Of a DNA stretch of 64,000 nucleotides, positions 41,288 through 51,279 are shown piece by piece. Made by a program: the position numbers and the translations under genes. Source of the stretch: Vulgatibacter incomptus (GTDB taxonomy: Bacteria > Myxococcota > Myxococcia > Myxococcales > Vulgatibacteraceae); the NCBI RefSeq assembly GCF_001263175.1, contig NZ_CP012332.1:1733501-1797500 (forward strand), in the 5' to 3' direction. The notes below the pieces were generated by a model that saw only the letters and a program-made list of their open reading frames with translations, was not told the DNA's origin and did no database searches. Position 1 is the stretch's first letter, and the number at the start of each line of letters is the position of its first letter.

Positions 41288-43576
41288 CTACCGCGGATCG
41301 CTCCCGGTGGGCGACTCCCCTTCCCCCTGGCCTTCCCCCGGGCCTTCCCCCGGGGCTTCCCCCGGGGCTTCGGCAAGCGCTCCTTCGATGCGATCGACGA
41401 CGTCCATCGCCGAGGCCCACTCGGAGCCGGACGCCGCCGAGAACGCCGCCGCCTCCGGTTCGGCGAAGGCGGGCTCCAGGAGCCGGGCCGCGACCTTGTC
41501 CTGCTCGACCTTGCGGTGCATGCGCGGGCCGTCCGCCGTGATCATCGCCCGGCGCTCGCGGACCCGCTCCTTGTACCGACGGATGGCGCCCGAGAGGATC
41601 TCGCCGATCAGCGTCCGGTAATCCATGCCCGCCGCCTGCGAGATCAGCACCAGATCGCTCCACCCCGGCGTCAGCCCCGGCAGCGGGTTGCACTCCAGGA
41701 AGTAGATCCGCCCGTGGTCGTCCATGCGGAAGTCGATCCGCGCCACGTCGCGGCAGCCCAGCGCCACGAACGCGTCCCGGGCGCACTCCTCGAGCTTGCG
41801 GCGGGTCTTGTCGTCCACCTGCGCCGGCGTGTCGTAGCGGATCCGGGCGTCCCAATCCTGCTTCATCTCGAAGCTGTAGATCGGGTTCTTCATCGATTTG
41901 TCGAGGAAGACGATCTCCATCGGCGGCAGGGCCCGGGGCCGCCGCTCGCCGAGCAGGCCCACCGTGAACTCACGGCCCAGGATGTACTCCTCCACGAGGA
42001 CGTGCTGGCGGTACTTGGCCGCCAGCTCCCGCGCCACCTCGCGCAGCTCCGCCTCGGTGTCGCAGACGCTCTTGGAGATCACGCCCTTGGAGGAGCCCTC
42101 GGCCACCGGCTTGACCATCAGGGGCCAGCGCAGATCCCGCGGCAGCTTCTCCTTCCCCGTCTGCATCAGGAAGTACTGGGGCGTGAGGATCCCGTGGGTG
42201 CGGACCATCCGCTTGGCGAGGCCCTTGTCGAGGGTGATCGAGAGGGCGGCGGGATCGCTGCCGGTGTAGGGGATGTCGAGGAGCTCGAGGAGCGCGGGGA
42301 CCTGCGACTCCCGGTTCCGGCCCTTCAGGCCCTCGGCGATGTTGAAGACGACGTCCACCTGGGAGCTCGCGAGGATCGTCGGGAGCTCCGACGTGGCCTC
42401 GAGATCCACCACCTCGTGCCCATAGGAGGCGATGGCCTCGCGGATCGCCTGGAGGGTCTTGGGCGAGTCGTACTCGGCCTCGGAGTCGCTCTGCCCGTCC
42501 AGCGTGGGCGTGACCCGCTTCACGTTGAAGGCGAAGCCGACCTTGAGGGGCCCGACCTTGCGCGGCTTCGCCTTGGGCCTGCCGGAGTCCTTGATGGCGT
42601 AGCGCTTCGTGGCGCTCTTGATCACCGCGTCGAGCACGCCGTCGAAGTGCAGGCCCTCGAGGGCCGCCGCCGCGAAGAGCGACGAGCCGGGCTCCAGCGA
42701 AGGGAGCAGGTTGATCTCGAGGAGGTGGACCGCCCCGTCCGGCGTGACCCGGAAGTCGACGCTGCCCAGGTCGCGGCAGTCGAGGATCTCGAAGGCGCGC
42801 CGGGCCGCGAGGCGGACGGCCTCCGCCACCGATCGCCCGAGCTCCGCCGGCCGCCGCGTGAGCGCGCTCCGCCGATTCCCGGACTTGGTCTCGTAGTCGA
42901 AGATCGGGTAGCGGCGATCCGCCTCGGCGCCGACGACGTACTCGATCGGCGTGAGGATCCCCTTGCCCGGCCCGTCGGCCAGGGCGCCGAGGTAGGGGAC
43001 GGAGATGTCCCTCCCCGGGACGTACTGCTCCACGATCAGGCCCGCCGGGTAGCGCCGGAGCTGCTCGGCCACGAAGGCGGGCAGCCGCGCGGGGTCCTCG
43101 ATCACGGAGTCCTGGCCGATCCCCTTGGAGGAGCCCTCGAAGTTCGGCTTCACGATCACCGGGAACGGGAGCGAGCGGACGTCGAGGCGCTCGAGCCTGT
43201 CGACGAACTGCCAGCGGGGCGTCACGAGGCCCTGCTGCGCGAAGATCATCTTCGCGAGCTGCTTGTCCTGGCTGACGGTGAGCGCGTAGGAGTCGCTGCC
43301 CGTGTAGGGCATGCCGAGCTCCTCGAAGAGCGCCGGGAAGAACGCCTCCCGGAACCGGCCACGCCTCCCTTCGGCGGCGTTGAAGATCAGGTCCGGCGAG
43401 TACGCCTCGAGGCGGGCGACGGTCCGGCTGGCAGGCCCCGAGACCTCGATCCGCTCCACGCGGTGTCCCAGCCGTTCGAGGGCGCCCGCGAGGGCGTCCA
43501 CCGTGTCCTTCGAGTCAAACTCCGCCTCGTCCTCCGAGTCCGAGAGGCGGAGGTTGTGCGTCAGCGCGATGCGCAT
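41288..43576 (-). CDS. Double ATP-grasp (D-Ala-D-Ala-ligase-like) fusion protein
   Basis: The 762-residue protein holds two homologous ATP-grasp units: residues 1-330 and 345-690. Each starts with a DSE(D)EAE(F/Y)DS motif. Each contains PYTGSD and KPxxEGSSKG, and ends in LLEINLLPSLEPGSS or LECNPLPGLTPGWSD. A basic linker (PKAKPRK) joins them. The tail of about 80 residues ends in acidic Gly/Pro/Glu repeats. Such enzymes join amino-acid carboxylates to amines; the product is unknown. Start: ATG 43576. Confidence 0.88.
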   Translation of the reverse strand: MRIALTHNLRLSDSEDEAEFDSKDTVDALAGALERLGHRVERIEVSGPASRTVARLEAYSPDLIFNAAEGRRGRFREAFFPALFEELGMPYTGSDSYALTVSQDKQLAKMIFAQQGLVTPRWQFVDRLERLDVRSLPFPVIVKPNFEGSSKGIGQDSVIEDPARLPAFVAEQLRRYPAGLIVEQYVPGRDISVPYLGALADGPGKGILTPIEYVVGAEADRRYPIFDYETKSGNRRSALTRRPAELGRSVAEAVRLAARRAFEILDCRDLGSVDFRVTPDGAVHLLEINLLPSLEPGSSLFAAAALEGLHFDGVLDAVIKSATKRYAIKDSGRPKAKPRKVGPLKVGFAFNVKRVTPTLDGQSDSEAEYDSPKTLQAIREAIASYGHEVVDLEATSELPTILASSQVDVVFNIAEGLKGRNRESQVPALLELLDIPYTGSDPAALSITLDKGLAKRMVRTHGILTPQYFLMQTGKEKLPRDLRWPLMVKPVAEGSSKGVISKSVCDTEAELREVARELAAKYRQHVLVEEYILGREFTVGLLGERRPRALPPMEIVFLDKSMKNPIYSFEMKQDWDARIRYDTPAQVDDKTRRKLEECARDAFVALGCRDVARIDFRMDDHGRIYFLECNPLPGLTPGWSDLVLISQAAGMDYRTLIGEILSGAIRRYKERVRERRAMITADGPRMHRKVEQDKVAARLLEPAFAEPEAAAFSAASGSEWASAMDVVDRIEGALAEAPGEAPGEGPGEGQGEGESPTGSDPR

Positions 43577-43682
43577 CTGATGGGCTCTCCCGGCGCCGGA
43601 TCGATGCCGTCGCTTGGGCGTAGAGCATGCCGCGATCCCGCTTCATTCCGCCATCGGGAAGAAGCGTGTCGGCTTTCGGACA

Positions 43683-44234
43683 TCAGGGAGCGGCGTCGCG
43701 GGTCTGGACCTCCGCGGGGCCTCCCACGTCCCGCCCCAGCGCGTGGGCCCGCCGCAGCAAGTCCTCCGTCGAGGCGCGCACGTCGAGGGGGACCTTGCCG
43801 TCGATCACCTGGGTATCGGCGAAGATGTCGCCGATCCGGACACCGAGGGCGTCGCTCGACGCCATGTAGAGCTCGAAGAGCGCGATCGGGATCGCGACCA
43901 TCGCGAGGAAGACGTTCGTGAGGAACGCGAAGCCGATCGCGATCGGCAGGTTCCGCACGAGCGACTGGGCCGGTGTGCAGGAGCGACGCGTGGGAACGTG
44001 AACCGCCTTCACGCCCAGGAGCCGCTTGCCCGGGGACTGCCCGTTGGGGAGGCCGTCGGCGAAGAGCAGATAGGCGAGCGCCATCGCCACGCCGACGGAG
44101 GGGATGAACCAGGCGAAGAGGCCCGCGACGAAGAGGTCAACCGCCTTCGCCAGGAGCCTGGGAGCCAGCTCCGCCTTCGGATAGGGCGAGCCTTGCCGGC
44201 GGGCGCTGCCCTTGGTCTGCGTGCTCTGGCTCAT
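43683..44234 (-). CDS. RDD family membrane protein
   Basis: The 183-residue product has the RDD pattern. An [13 protein letters not shown] helix carries Arg and Asp residues, then [19 protein letters not shown], the family's most conserved motif, and further helices. Function is unknown; some RDD proteins are ion antiporters. The ATG at 44234 overlaps the hemB stop (ATGA), so expression is coupled to heme synthesis. The C-terminal 40 residues are polar. Confidence 0.88.
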   Translation of the reverse strand: MSQSTQTKGSARRQGSPYPKAELAPRLLAKAVDLFVAGLFAWFIPSVGVAMALAYLLFADGLPNGQSPGKRLLGVKAVHVPTRRSCTPAQSLVRNLPIAIGFAFLTNVFLAMVAIPIALFELYMASSDALGVRIGDIFADTQVIDGKVPLDVRASTEDLLRRAHALGRDVGGPAEVQTRDAAP

Positions 44235-45190
44235 CGGAGGGCCTGGGCCGCCTCCAGCGCGTGGTACGTGATGATCAGGTCGGCGCCGGCGCGCTTGATC
44301 GAGGTCAGGGTCTCGAGGATCGCCCTGGGGCCATCGATCCACCCGTTCCGGGCGGCGGCCTGGAGCATCGCGTACTCGCCGGACACGTTGTACGCGGCCA
44401 CCGGCACGTCCACCTCGTCGCGCACCCGGCGGATCACGTCCAGGTAGGCGAGGGCCGGCTTCACCATCACGATGTCGGCGCCCTCCTCCACGTCCCGCTT
44501 CACCATGCGCAGCGCCTCCCGCGCATTCGCGGGATCCATCTGGTAGCCGCGGCGGTCCCCCTCGCTCGGCGCGCTCTGGGCCGCGTCGCGGAAGGGCCCG
44601 TAGAAGGCCGAGGCGTACTTGGCCGCGTAGCTCATGATCGGGAGCTGGCTGAAGCCGCTCTCGTCGAGGGTCTGCCGGATCGCGTGGACCCTGCCGTCCA
44701 TCATATCGGCAGGCGCGACGATGTCGGCACCGGCCCTCGCGTAGGCCAGCGCCGTGCGCGCCAGGAGCGGGAGCGTCTCGTCGTTCTGCACCTCACCGTG
44801 GCGGAGGACGCCGCAGTGGCCGTGGACCGTGTACTCGCAGAGGCAGACGTCCGTGATGACCAGCAGGCCAGGGGCGGCCTCCTTCAGCGCCCGCACGGCC
44901 GTGGGGACGATCCCGTCGTCCTCGTAGCCCGAGGTGCCCAGCTCGTCCTTGTGGTCCGGCACGCCGAAGAGGAGGACGGCCGGGATCCCGAGGTCGTGGG
45001 CCCGCTTCGCCTCCTCCACGAGGGTGTCGACCGAGTGGTTGAAGACGCCGGGCATCGAGGCGATGGGCCGGCGGATGCCCTTCCCCGGCTCGACGAAGAG
45101 CGGAAGGATCAGATCGGAGACCGAGAGCTCGGTCTCCCGGACCAGGGAGCGAAGGGCCTCGCCTCGGCGGAGTCGGCGGCCACGGATCAT
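44231..45190 (-). CDS. hemB: Delta-aminolevulinic acid dehydratase (porphobilinogen synthase)
   Basis: The 319-residue enzyme condenses two aminolevulinate molecules to porphobilinogen in heme biosynthesis. Zinc-ligand segment [13 protein letters not shown] is present. So are [18 protein letters not shown] (substrate lysine) and [15 protein letters not shown] (Schiff-base lysine). [11 protein letters not shown] completes the family fingerprint. ATG at 45190 gives the usual length. Heme supply would serve any heme protein in the redox block. The RDD gene is translationally coupled. Confidence 0.97.
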   Translation of the reverse strand: MIRGRRLRRGEALRSLVRETELSVSDLILPLFVEPGKGIRRPIASMPGVFNHSVDTLVEEAKRAHDLGIPAVLLFGVPDHKDELGTSGYEDDGIVPTAVRALKEAAPGLLVITDVCLCEYTVHGHCGVLRHGEVQNDETLPLLARTALAYARAGADIVAPADMMDGRVHAIRQTLDESGFSQLPIMSYAAKYASAFYGPFRDAAQSAPSEGDRRGYQMDPANAREALRMVKRDVEEGADIVMVKPALAYLDVIRRVRDEVDVPVAAYNVSGEYAMLQAAARNGWIDGPRAILETLTSIKRAGADLIITYHALEAAQALR

Positions 45191-45881
45191 GGAAGCGCGC
45201 AAGCGTGTCCTCCCCGCGCCTCGGGCCTTCGGTCTGGGTCGAGGCCGGGCGCGAATGGGCCGCACTGTACCGGCGGATCCCCCACCCGTAAAGGCGACCC
45301 GTTCATCTCCTTCGGACGAAACAGCCCGGATTCCCGGAGCATTCGTCGTGGAGTCGTATGGGAGGAGGGAAGCTCGCTGCGCACCGTCCGGCGTGGCGGG
45401 GTGCTCGCCGCAGCGGCTAGCAGGCTGGCATTCCAGCGAGGGGGCACGGGCGAACGTGCACCTCGGCCGGTGCGGGATGTACCGCCGCGAGCCCGAGGGT
45501 TCGCGAGGGGAGAGCCCCGGCTCGGCCGGCGTGGTCGCCAGGGCCTGGGAGCAGCAGAGCGCTCGACCTTCCACGTTGCGAATATCGGGCCAACGCCCGT
45601 GGAGACCCAGCCAGCCGTCCAAGTGCCGGAAAGCACGCCCGTCGATGGATCTCCATGCTCCGCGAGCGGTTCGCGGGCGCGAAAGTCTTACCGGTTTCGA
45701 CCCCTTCGAGCGTGAATCGTTCGGCGGCCGCGGCAGGAATGTCGCAACTCGGACAGCCGCGCCGCGGCGAAAGGGCACACGTCCACCCCGCTCCGAGCCT
45801 CAACGAAAGAGACCCTGGAGCCTTGCGAGCACCCGCCACGCCGAACGAAGGAGCGAAAGCCTAGCACGGTCGCCGCAGGGA
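45191..45881. other. 691-base region without a recognised gene
   Basis: Located between the hemB start and the WecG stop. Several short frames are open on both strands, but none shows a ribosome site plus a recognisable domain, and their composition is Arg/Pro/Ala-rich in the manner of chance frames in GC-rich DNA. It must contain the hemB promoter. It may hold a decayed gene or an RNA not recognised by eye. Confidence 0.4.
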
Positions 45882-46637
45882 TCAATCCCCCCTGCGGCGA
45901 AGCGCCCGCCAAGCGATCGGCAGGAAGGCGACGTCCTCCACCAGGTAGCGGCGAAAGAGGCGGCGCGGTTCTCGGGAGAGGCGCCAGAGCCATTCGAAGC
46001 CGCTCCGCTGCACCCACGGCGGCGCCCGCCGCACCCGGCCCGCGAGCATGTCGAGGCTGCCGCCGATCCCCAGGATCACCTTCGCGCCAAGGGCATGGGC
46101 GTGCTCGGCGATGAACCGCTCCTGGCGAGGCGCGCCCATCGCCACGAAGAGCACGTCGGGGGCCGCGCGCTTCACCGCGTCCAGCGTTTCGCCCAGGCGA
46201 TCGCCGTCCTTCTCGAAGCCCATGGGGGGCGAGAGCACGCCCGCCACGGCCAGGTTCGGATGCTTGCGACGGAGCACTTCGGCGGCGCCGTCGGCGACCC
46301 CGGGCGCGGCGCCGAAGAGGAAGATCCGCCGACCGGCAGCGGCGCAGGCCTCCGCCAGGAGCGGCACGAGCTCGGAGCCGGCCACCCGCTCCGGAACCCG
46401 GGCGCCCATGCGGCGGCCGAGCCAGACGATGGGCATGCCGTCGGCGGTGACGATGCCGCCGCTCGCGAGGGCCCTGGCGAAGCCCGGATCGCGAGACGCC
46501 TTCACCACCATGTCCACGTTGCAGGAGAGGATCGTCAGCGGGGGCGAGTCCGCCCCCTCGCAGTGGGCCATCGCCCGGGCGACGACCTCCTGGGCCGTGA
46601 GGCAATCGACCGGAATCCCCGCGATCTCCACCCTCAT
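45882..46637 (-). CDS. WecG/TagA/CpsF family glycosyltransferase
   Basis: The 251-residue product matches the family start to end: VEIAGIPVDCLTAQEVV, then LSCNVDMVVKA, GIVTADGMPIVWLGRRMG and FVAMGAPRQERFI. These enzymes add N-acetyl-mannosamine-type sugars to lipid-linked intermediates of surface polysaccharide. It overlaps the O-antigen-ligase-like gene's stop as ATGA. Start ATG 46637. It supports an envelope-polysaccharide role for the unit. Confidence 0.93.
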   Translation of the reverse strand: MRVEIAGIPVDCLTAQEVVARAMAHCEGADSPPLTILSCNVDMVVKASRDPGFARALASGGIVTADGMPIVWLGRRMGARVPERVAGSELVPLLAEACAAAGRRIFLFGAAPGVADGAAEVLRRKHPNLAVAGVLSPPMGFEKDGDRLGETLDAVKRAAPDVLFVAMGAPRQERFIAEHAHALGAKVILGIGGSLDMLAGRVRRAPPWVQRSGFEWLWRLSREPRRLFRRYLVEDVAFLPIAWRALRRRGD

Positions 46638-48433
46638 CGGAGCCCCGCCATCGCGACCGCCGCGAGGCCCACCGCCACCGCCGCCGCCGGGAGGCGGGCC
46701 AGGTGCCGGGCCCGCCCCTGGAGATCGGCCTCCCCGAAGGAGAGCGGTCCCGACCACGCCACGAAGAGCATCGAGACCAGGCAGGCCGCCACGGCGAAGT
46801 TGTAGGAGAGCAGCGGCTCGAAGCCTGCCGCGAAGTCACGGACGACCCCGTAGTCCAGCGATCCCACGAAGCCCAGGACGCCGAGGCAGCAGAGCGCCCC
46901 CGCCACCGGAGCCGGGCCGATCCGCCCCGGACGCCGGATCGCGTGGCCGGCGCCCGCGATCGCGGCGCCCAATCCGCAGAGGGCCGCGCCTGCGGAGGCG
47001 GACCTCCACCACTCGGCCGAGCCCGGCGCCAGCGCTGCAGTGAACGGCCTCGTCGCCAGGATCGCGGCGCCGACGAAGACGATGAGCCCGCGGAGGGAGC
47101 GCGCCAGGGATCCGCCGAACCAGGGGAGGTGGAGCGCGACGAGCGCGGCCAGGAGCCAGAGCGACGCCCGGGCGAGGGCGGGCGTCACCAGTCCGAGCGA
47201 GGCGGTCCCCCCGAGAGCTGCGCCGGCGATCGCGAGGGCGGCGCCAGCGGCGGCCTTCCTCGCCCGCTCCTCGGGCGCGGACCCTCCGTCATAGAGCAGG
47301 CCTTCCTCGGCGGACGGGAGCGCCGCCTCCCCCGCCGCCGCGAGGCCCAGCGAGAGGAGGAAGCCGAGGGCGAAGCCGATCAGCGGCTCGCTGAGGGGTT
47401 CGTGGTCGAAGGACCACGCCAGCAGAAGGCCCACGGCGCCAGCGGCGCCCAGCACGATGGAGCGGGCGGCGGAGTCGGCCTCCGGGAGGCCCTTCCAGCC
47501 CCGCCTCAGGGCGGCGAAGCTCGCGCAGTAGAGCCAGAACGCCGCCACCAGGCCCAGCGGGCCGTGCTCGGTCCACACCGCGAGGAGGCTGTTCCTGGGG
47601 TGGTCCTGCGGCTCGAGGCCCTGGGCGGCGAGGGCCTCGCCGGTCCGCGCCGCGAAGTTCCCCGCCCCGATGCCGATCGGCTCCCGGGCCAGCGCCTCGA
47701 GGGTCCGGGACCAGAGGAAGCCCAGCCCCTGACCCGAATCACCGGGAGTCGAAGGAGCAAAAACGACCGCGGAGGCCCACGAGAGACCGAGGGCGGCGAG
47801 GAGGATCGGGGCCGCCCGCAGCGGCCGGCGTCCGAGGATCGCCATCGTCGCGACGGCTCCCGCCAGGGCGAGCCAGGCCGTCGGCGACCCTGCCCTCCAC
47901 GTGACGAGGGCGACCGGCAGCGCCGCTACCGCGCCGACGATCCGGGCGCGGCCCCCACCGGCGCCGACGAGCCACGAGGCGGCGAGGAGCACCAGCGCCG
48001 CCGTGGAGAGGAAGGTGATCGGGAACGACTCCGGGCGGGACCCGACGAGCTCGACGATCGCCCTGAGACCCACTGCGAAGACGAAGAGCACCGCCAGTCG
48101 AAACGCCCGGGAGCCGTCGCGCACCGCTCCCGTCAGCGGAATCGCGACACCAGGCCGGCCCATCGCCCATGCGTGTGCAGCGGTCAGGCTCGCCCCGGGG
48201 GCGATCAGCGTGCCCACGCCGAATGCCAGGCCGAAGAGCGCGTAGGGCTTGCCGAGGGCGGTCGGGCGGTAGGGCCGCGCCGCCAGCGCGAACAGCGCTG
48301 CGGGGACCACGACCGCCCACGCAAAGGGGAGGCCGCCGCCGATCGCGAGCGCACAGGACGCCAGCGAGGCGTCGAGCGCGAGGCGGAGGCGAGGGCCTAC
48401 CGTGATCTTTGAAGCGTTGGCGAGGATCTCCAC
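46634..48433 (-). CDS. O-antigen ligase-like polytopic membrane protein
   Basis: The 599-residue protein has a dozen or more helices. The loop LGFLWSRTLEALAREPIGIGAGN, then QDHPRNSLLAVWTEHGPLGLVAAF, matches the periplasmic loop of the O-antigen ligase/WaaL superfamily (HNxxL-like HPRNSLL). The C-terminal third is an extra hydrophobic segment. It starts with GTG. It would join polysaccharide to lipid A core or polymerise it; which cannot be told. It is coupled to WecG. Confidence 0.8.
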   Translation of the reverse strand: MEILANASKITVGPRLRLALDASLASCALAIGGGLPFAWAVVVPAALFALAARPYRPTALGKPYALFGLAFGVGTLIAPGASLTAAHAWAMGRPGVAIPLTGAVRDGSRAFRLAVLFVFAVGLRAIVELVGSRPESFPITFLSTAALVLLAASWLVGAGGGRARIVGAVAALPVALVTWRAGSPTAWLALAGAVATMAILGRRPLRAAPILLAALGLSWASAVVFAPSTPGDSGQGLGFLWSRTLEALAREPIGIGAGNFAARTGEALAAQGLEPQDHPRNSLLAVWTEHGPLGLVAAFWLYCASFAALRRGWKGLPEADSAARSIVLGAAGAVGLLLAWSFDHEPLSEPLIGFALGFLLSLGLAAAGEAALPSAEEGLLYDGGSAPEERARKAAAGAALAIAGAALGGTASLGLVTPALARASLWLLAALVALHLPWFGGSLARSLRGLIVFVGAAILATRPFTAALAPGSAEWWRSASAGAALCGLGAAIAGAGHAIRRPGRIGPAPVAGALCCLGVLGFVGSLDYGVVRDFAAGFEPLLSYNFAVAACLVSMLFVAWSGPLSFGEADLQGRARHLARLPAAAVAVGLAAVAMAGLR

Positions 48434-48484
48434 CCGCGACCCACCCGAGTTGGACCTCCGTTGTAGAGGCTGCGGCCGACGCGG

Positions 48485-49600
48485 TCAAACCAGGGTCGTG
48501 GGCACTCGTCGACGGGTGAGCAGGAACTCGGGGATCCCGGCCACCGAGCCCACCGCGATCAGGATGACGAGGGGCGCCATCGCCGCCGGTGCCGGCGGAA
48601 GCCCTCCCGAAATCCCGATGGCCCGGAACGCCGTCCACAAGGAGAACATCACCAGCGTGACCCCCAGCGCCTCCGCGATCGAGATCGCCACATGTCCGCT
48701 GCGGTTCTTCCGGAGCGCCAGGCGGATCGCGATCAGCGCCCCAGGCACCGACGCGAAGGGATACGACAGCCGGTTGTAGAGCTCGTGCCGAAACTCGAGG
48801 TCGGCCAGGCCCAGCCGTTGCCGGAGCAAGATCTGGTGGTAGAGCTGCACGAGGCTCATCTGCCGCGGCTTGCCCGTCTTGATCCGGAGGTCGCCGAGGC
48901 CCTCGGGGAGCTCCAGCTCGAGGGTCGGGAGCCGCTCCGCGTGGGACCGCTCCCCCTGGTCGAAGTCGGAGACCGTCACGTCGGAGAGCCGCCAGCGACC
49001 GGCGGGATCCCACTCCATGGTCCCGGCGTCGATCCGCTGAACCAGACGAAAGTCCGGATCCAGGCGATAGAGGCTCACCCCCTCGAAACCCGAGTCGGAC
49101 GCCTGGCGGAGGTTGTAGACCCACGACCCGCTGCGGAACCACCGCTGCTGCTCGAGGTAGGCGCGGAAATCGCCAGGCTTTCGGCCGAAGTTGCGCTTCA
49201 TCTCCTCCGCGCGGCTGGCGGCGCCCACGACCACCCACTCGTTGACGAGGACGATGCCGGTGACGATCAGCGCGCAGCTCGTGAGGATGGACGCGATCAT
49301 CCGTCCGGGCCGGTTTCCCAGCGAGTAGTAGGCGGTGAGCTCACCCTGCACGCGGACCGCGCTGGTGGTGAGCCCGGCGGCGAGGACGAGGGCGCCCGGC
49401 GTCACCTGGTAGCCGAAGTCCGCGGCCAGATTCACGTAGAGGCGAATGACGTTCAGCAGCCAGCCCTCGCCCGTGAACGAGTAGGCCCTGTCGGCAAAGT
49501 CCACCACCAGCACCACGGCGAGCACGCCGGAGAGGGTGGCCACCGCCGTCTTCGCGAAGGTGCTCCCGAAATACCAGTCGAAGATCGACGGCTTCCTCAA
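48485..49600 (-). CDS. lptG: LPS export permease (LptG-type)
   Basis: About 371 residues: three N-terminal helices, a periplasmic beta-jellyroll (residues about 170-260) and three more helices. DFADRAYSFTG and LNVIRLYVNLAADFGYQ are in the usual place. The TTG at 49600 follows GGGGAGG and overlaps the LptF stop as TTGA. The Lpt bridge moves lipopolysaccharide from the inner to the outer membrane. LptF and LptG are paralogues; order and sequence suggest this is LptG. Confidence 0.88.
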   Translation of the reverse strand: MRKPSIFDWYFGSTFAKTAVATLSGVLAVVLVVDFADRAYSFTGEGWLLNVIRLYVNLAADFGYQVTPGALVLAAGLTTSAVRVQGELTAYYSLGNRPGRMIASILTSCALIVTGIVLVNEWVVVGAASRAEEMKRNFGRKPGDFRAYLEQQRWFRSGSWVYNLRQASDSGFEGVSLYRLDPDFRLVQRIDAGTMEWDPAGRWRLSDVTVSDFDQGERSHAERLPTLELELPEGLGDLRIKTGKPRQMSLVQLYHQILLRQRLGLADLEFRHELYNRLSYPFASVPGALIAIRLALRKNRSGHVAISIAEALGVTLVMFSLWTAFRAIGISGGLPPAPAAMAPLVILIAVGSVAGIPEFLLTRRRVPTTLV

Positions 49601-50721
49601 GCCGCACCTCCCCGCTGACGCCGCCAGACGAGCATCCCCACCCCCATCGCGCCCATCAGCAGGACCGGCGCCCACGCGGCCAGCCACGCCGGCATATCGC
49701 CCCGGTTGCCGAAGGTGGCGGTGATCTTGCCGATCACGAAGTATCCGACCAGGAACGCGACGGTCCAGGAGATGGCCAGGGCCTTGCCGCTCTTGCGCTT
49801 TCCGGTCGCCGAACCGGCGACGGCAACGCCGACCAGCGAGAGCGAGAGCATCACGAAGGGATGGGCGAAGCGCCGATGGAACTCGACGAGGTAGTCCAGC
49901 TCCGGCTCGCCCTTCTCCATGTAGTAGTCGTAGTTCGCCTTCAGATCCGCCGGCGTCTGGTTCTCCATCCGGCGATCGAGGCTGTTCTTCCGCCAGATCT
50001 CGCGGTCCATGTTCACCGCGACCTCGGCCTTGGCGAAGGTGCCCACGGCGTAACCGCCGCCCTTGGGCTGTCCCCGGTGGAGATCGCCGTCCTCGAGGTG
50101 CAGCACCATCGCCCCGGACGGGTCCTTGGCCTGGATCCGCCCCTTGCGCGCCAGCACCAGGATCGGCGAGCCCGACTCCCGGGCGTCCTCCACCAGCACG
50201 TTCCCCAGGGCGCCGGTCTTCTTGTCCACGTCGGCGGCGAAGACCGTGAGGTTCGAGAGGTCCTCGTAGAAGACCCCGGGCTGCACGCCGTTGGCGAGGT
50301 TCCGCCGGATGAGGTCGGCCATCAGCCCCTGGGCGCGCTTCAGGCTCACCGGCGACGCCCAGGTCGTGATCACGAGCATGACGGCGGTGAGGAACACCCC
50401 CAGAGCGACCGGCGTGACCAGGAGCATCCCGTTCCCGTGACCGGTCGCCTCGAGGGCGACGAGCTCGCGGTCGTCGGCGAGCCTCCCGAGCCCGATGAGG
50501 ACCCCGAGGAGGAAGGCGACCGGCATCGCGAAGCTGAGCAGCGAGGGCACCAGGTAGACCAGCACCCCGACGACGTCGCCCAGGTCGACGGCCGAGCCAA
50601 AGATCGCATCGGCCGCCGAGATCATCCGGGCGACGAAGAAGAGCTGCGTGAAGAAGAGGAGCGCGCCGAAGAACGGCGGCACCACCTCACGCAGCAGATA
50701 GAGATGGAGGATCCGTCTCAG
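49597..50721 (-). CDS. lptF: LPS export permease (LptF-type)
   Basis: About 374 residues: LHLYLLREVVPPFFGALLFFTQLFF is the standard LptF/YjgP start, followed by FAMPVAFLLGVLIGLGRLADDRELVALEATG, a periplasmic domain, and C-terminal helices with HRRFAHPFVMLSLSLVGVA. No ATG or GTG lies at the expected start. CTG at 50721, just after the purE stop and preceded by GGAG, is the best candidate. It overlaps LptG by four bases. It works with LptG, LptB and LptC, none of which is here besides LptG. Confidence 0.87.
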   Translation of the reverse strand: MRRILHLYLLREVVPPFFGALLFFTQLFFVARMISAADAIFGSAVDLGDVVGVLVYLVPSLLSFAMPVAFLLGVLIGLGRLADDRELVALEATGHGNGMLLVTPVALGVFLTAVMLVITTWASPVSLKRAQGLMADLIRRNLANGVQPGVFYEDLSNLTVFAADVDKKTGALGNVLVEDARESGSPILVLARKGRIQAKDPSGAMVLHLEDGDLHRGQPKGGGYAVGTFAKAEVAVNMDREIWRKNSLDRRMENQTPADLKANYDYYMEKGEPELDYLVEFHRRFAHPFVMLSLSLVGVAVAGSATGKRKSGKALAISWTVAFLVGYFVIGKITATFGNRGDMPAWLAAWAPVLLMGAMGVGMLVWRRQRGGAA

Positions 50722-50722
50722 G

Positions 50723-51232
50723 CTAGAGCTTCTCCTGGAGCTTCCTGTCCTTCTCCTCGACGGCGGCCGCCATACCGGCGACGAAGTCCTCGAGCCTCCG
50801 CGCAAGCTCCTTGTCGTGGAGGGCCATGATCCTGGCGGCCAGGTAACCCGCATTCTTGGCGCCCGCCTTGCCGATCGCAACCGTCGCGACGGGGACGCCG
50901 CCCGGCATCTGGGCGGTCGCGAGCAGCGCGTCCATGCCGGAGAGCGTCGAGCCGCCGGCCAGGGGCACGCCGATCACGGGGAGGATCGTCGACGCGGCGA
51001 CCACGCCGGCGAGGTGCGCCGCGGCGCCGGCGCCACAGATGATCACCTCGATCCCGCGGCCGGGGGCCTCGTGGACGAGCTTGTGGGTGCGCTCCGGGGT
51101 CCGGTGGGCCGACGAGACCCGCACGTCGCAGGCGATCCCGAGCTCGGCAAGCGCGTCGCGCGCCCCGGACATCTCGGTCCAGTCGGAGTCCGAGCCCATC
51201 AGGATCAACACGCGGGGATTCTTCTCGCTCAT
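50723..51232 (-). CDS. purE: N5-carboxyaminoimidazole ribonucleotide mutase
   Basis: The product of about 169 residues has the class I PurE motifs: [43 protein letters not shown] and [20 protein letters not shown]. It converts N5-CAIR to CAIR in purine synthesis. ATG at 51232 (codon four of the longest frame) follows GGAG by eight bases; 51241 is also possible. It follows purD and precedes lptF by one base. PurK is not in the window. Confidence 0.96.
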   Translation of the reverse strand: MSEKNPRVLILMGSDSDWTEMSGARDALAELGIACDVRVSSAHRTPERTHKLVHEAPGRGIEVIICGAGAAAHLAGVVAASTILPVIGVPLAGGSTLSGMDALLATAQMPGGVPVATVAIGKAGAKNAGYLAARIMALHDKELARRLEDFVAGMAAAVEEKDRKLQEKL

Positions 51233-51279
51233 TTCATCCACTCCACTTCAAGGCCGAGCCGCGCCGGCCGCTGTTGTTC

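Noticed and set aside
40967-43921. A plus-strand open frame of about 980 codons opposite the ATP-grasp gene
   Set aside because: Shadow of the minus-strand gene; no domain or start signal.
45417-45839. A 140-codon minus-strand frame upstream of hemB
   Set aside because: No ribosome site, no recognisable domain and Arg/Pro/Ala composition of a chance frame.
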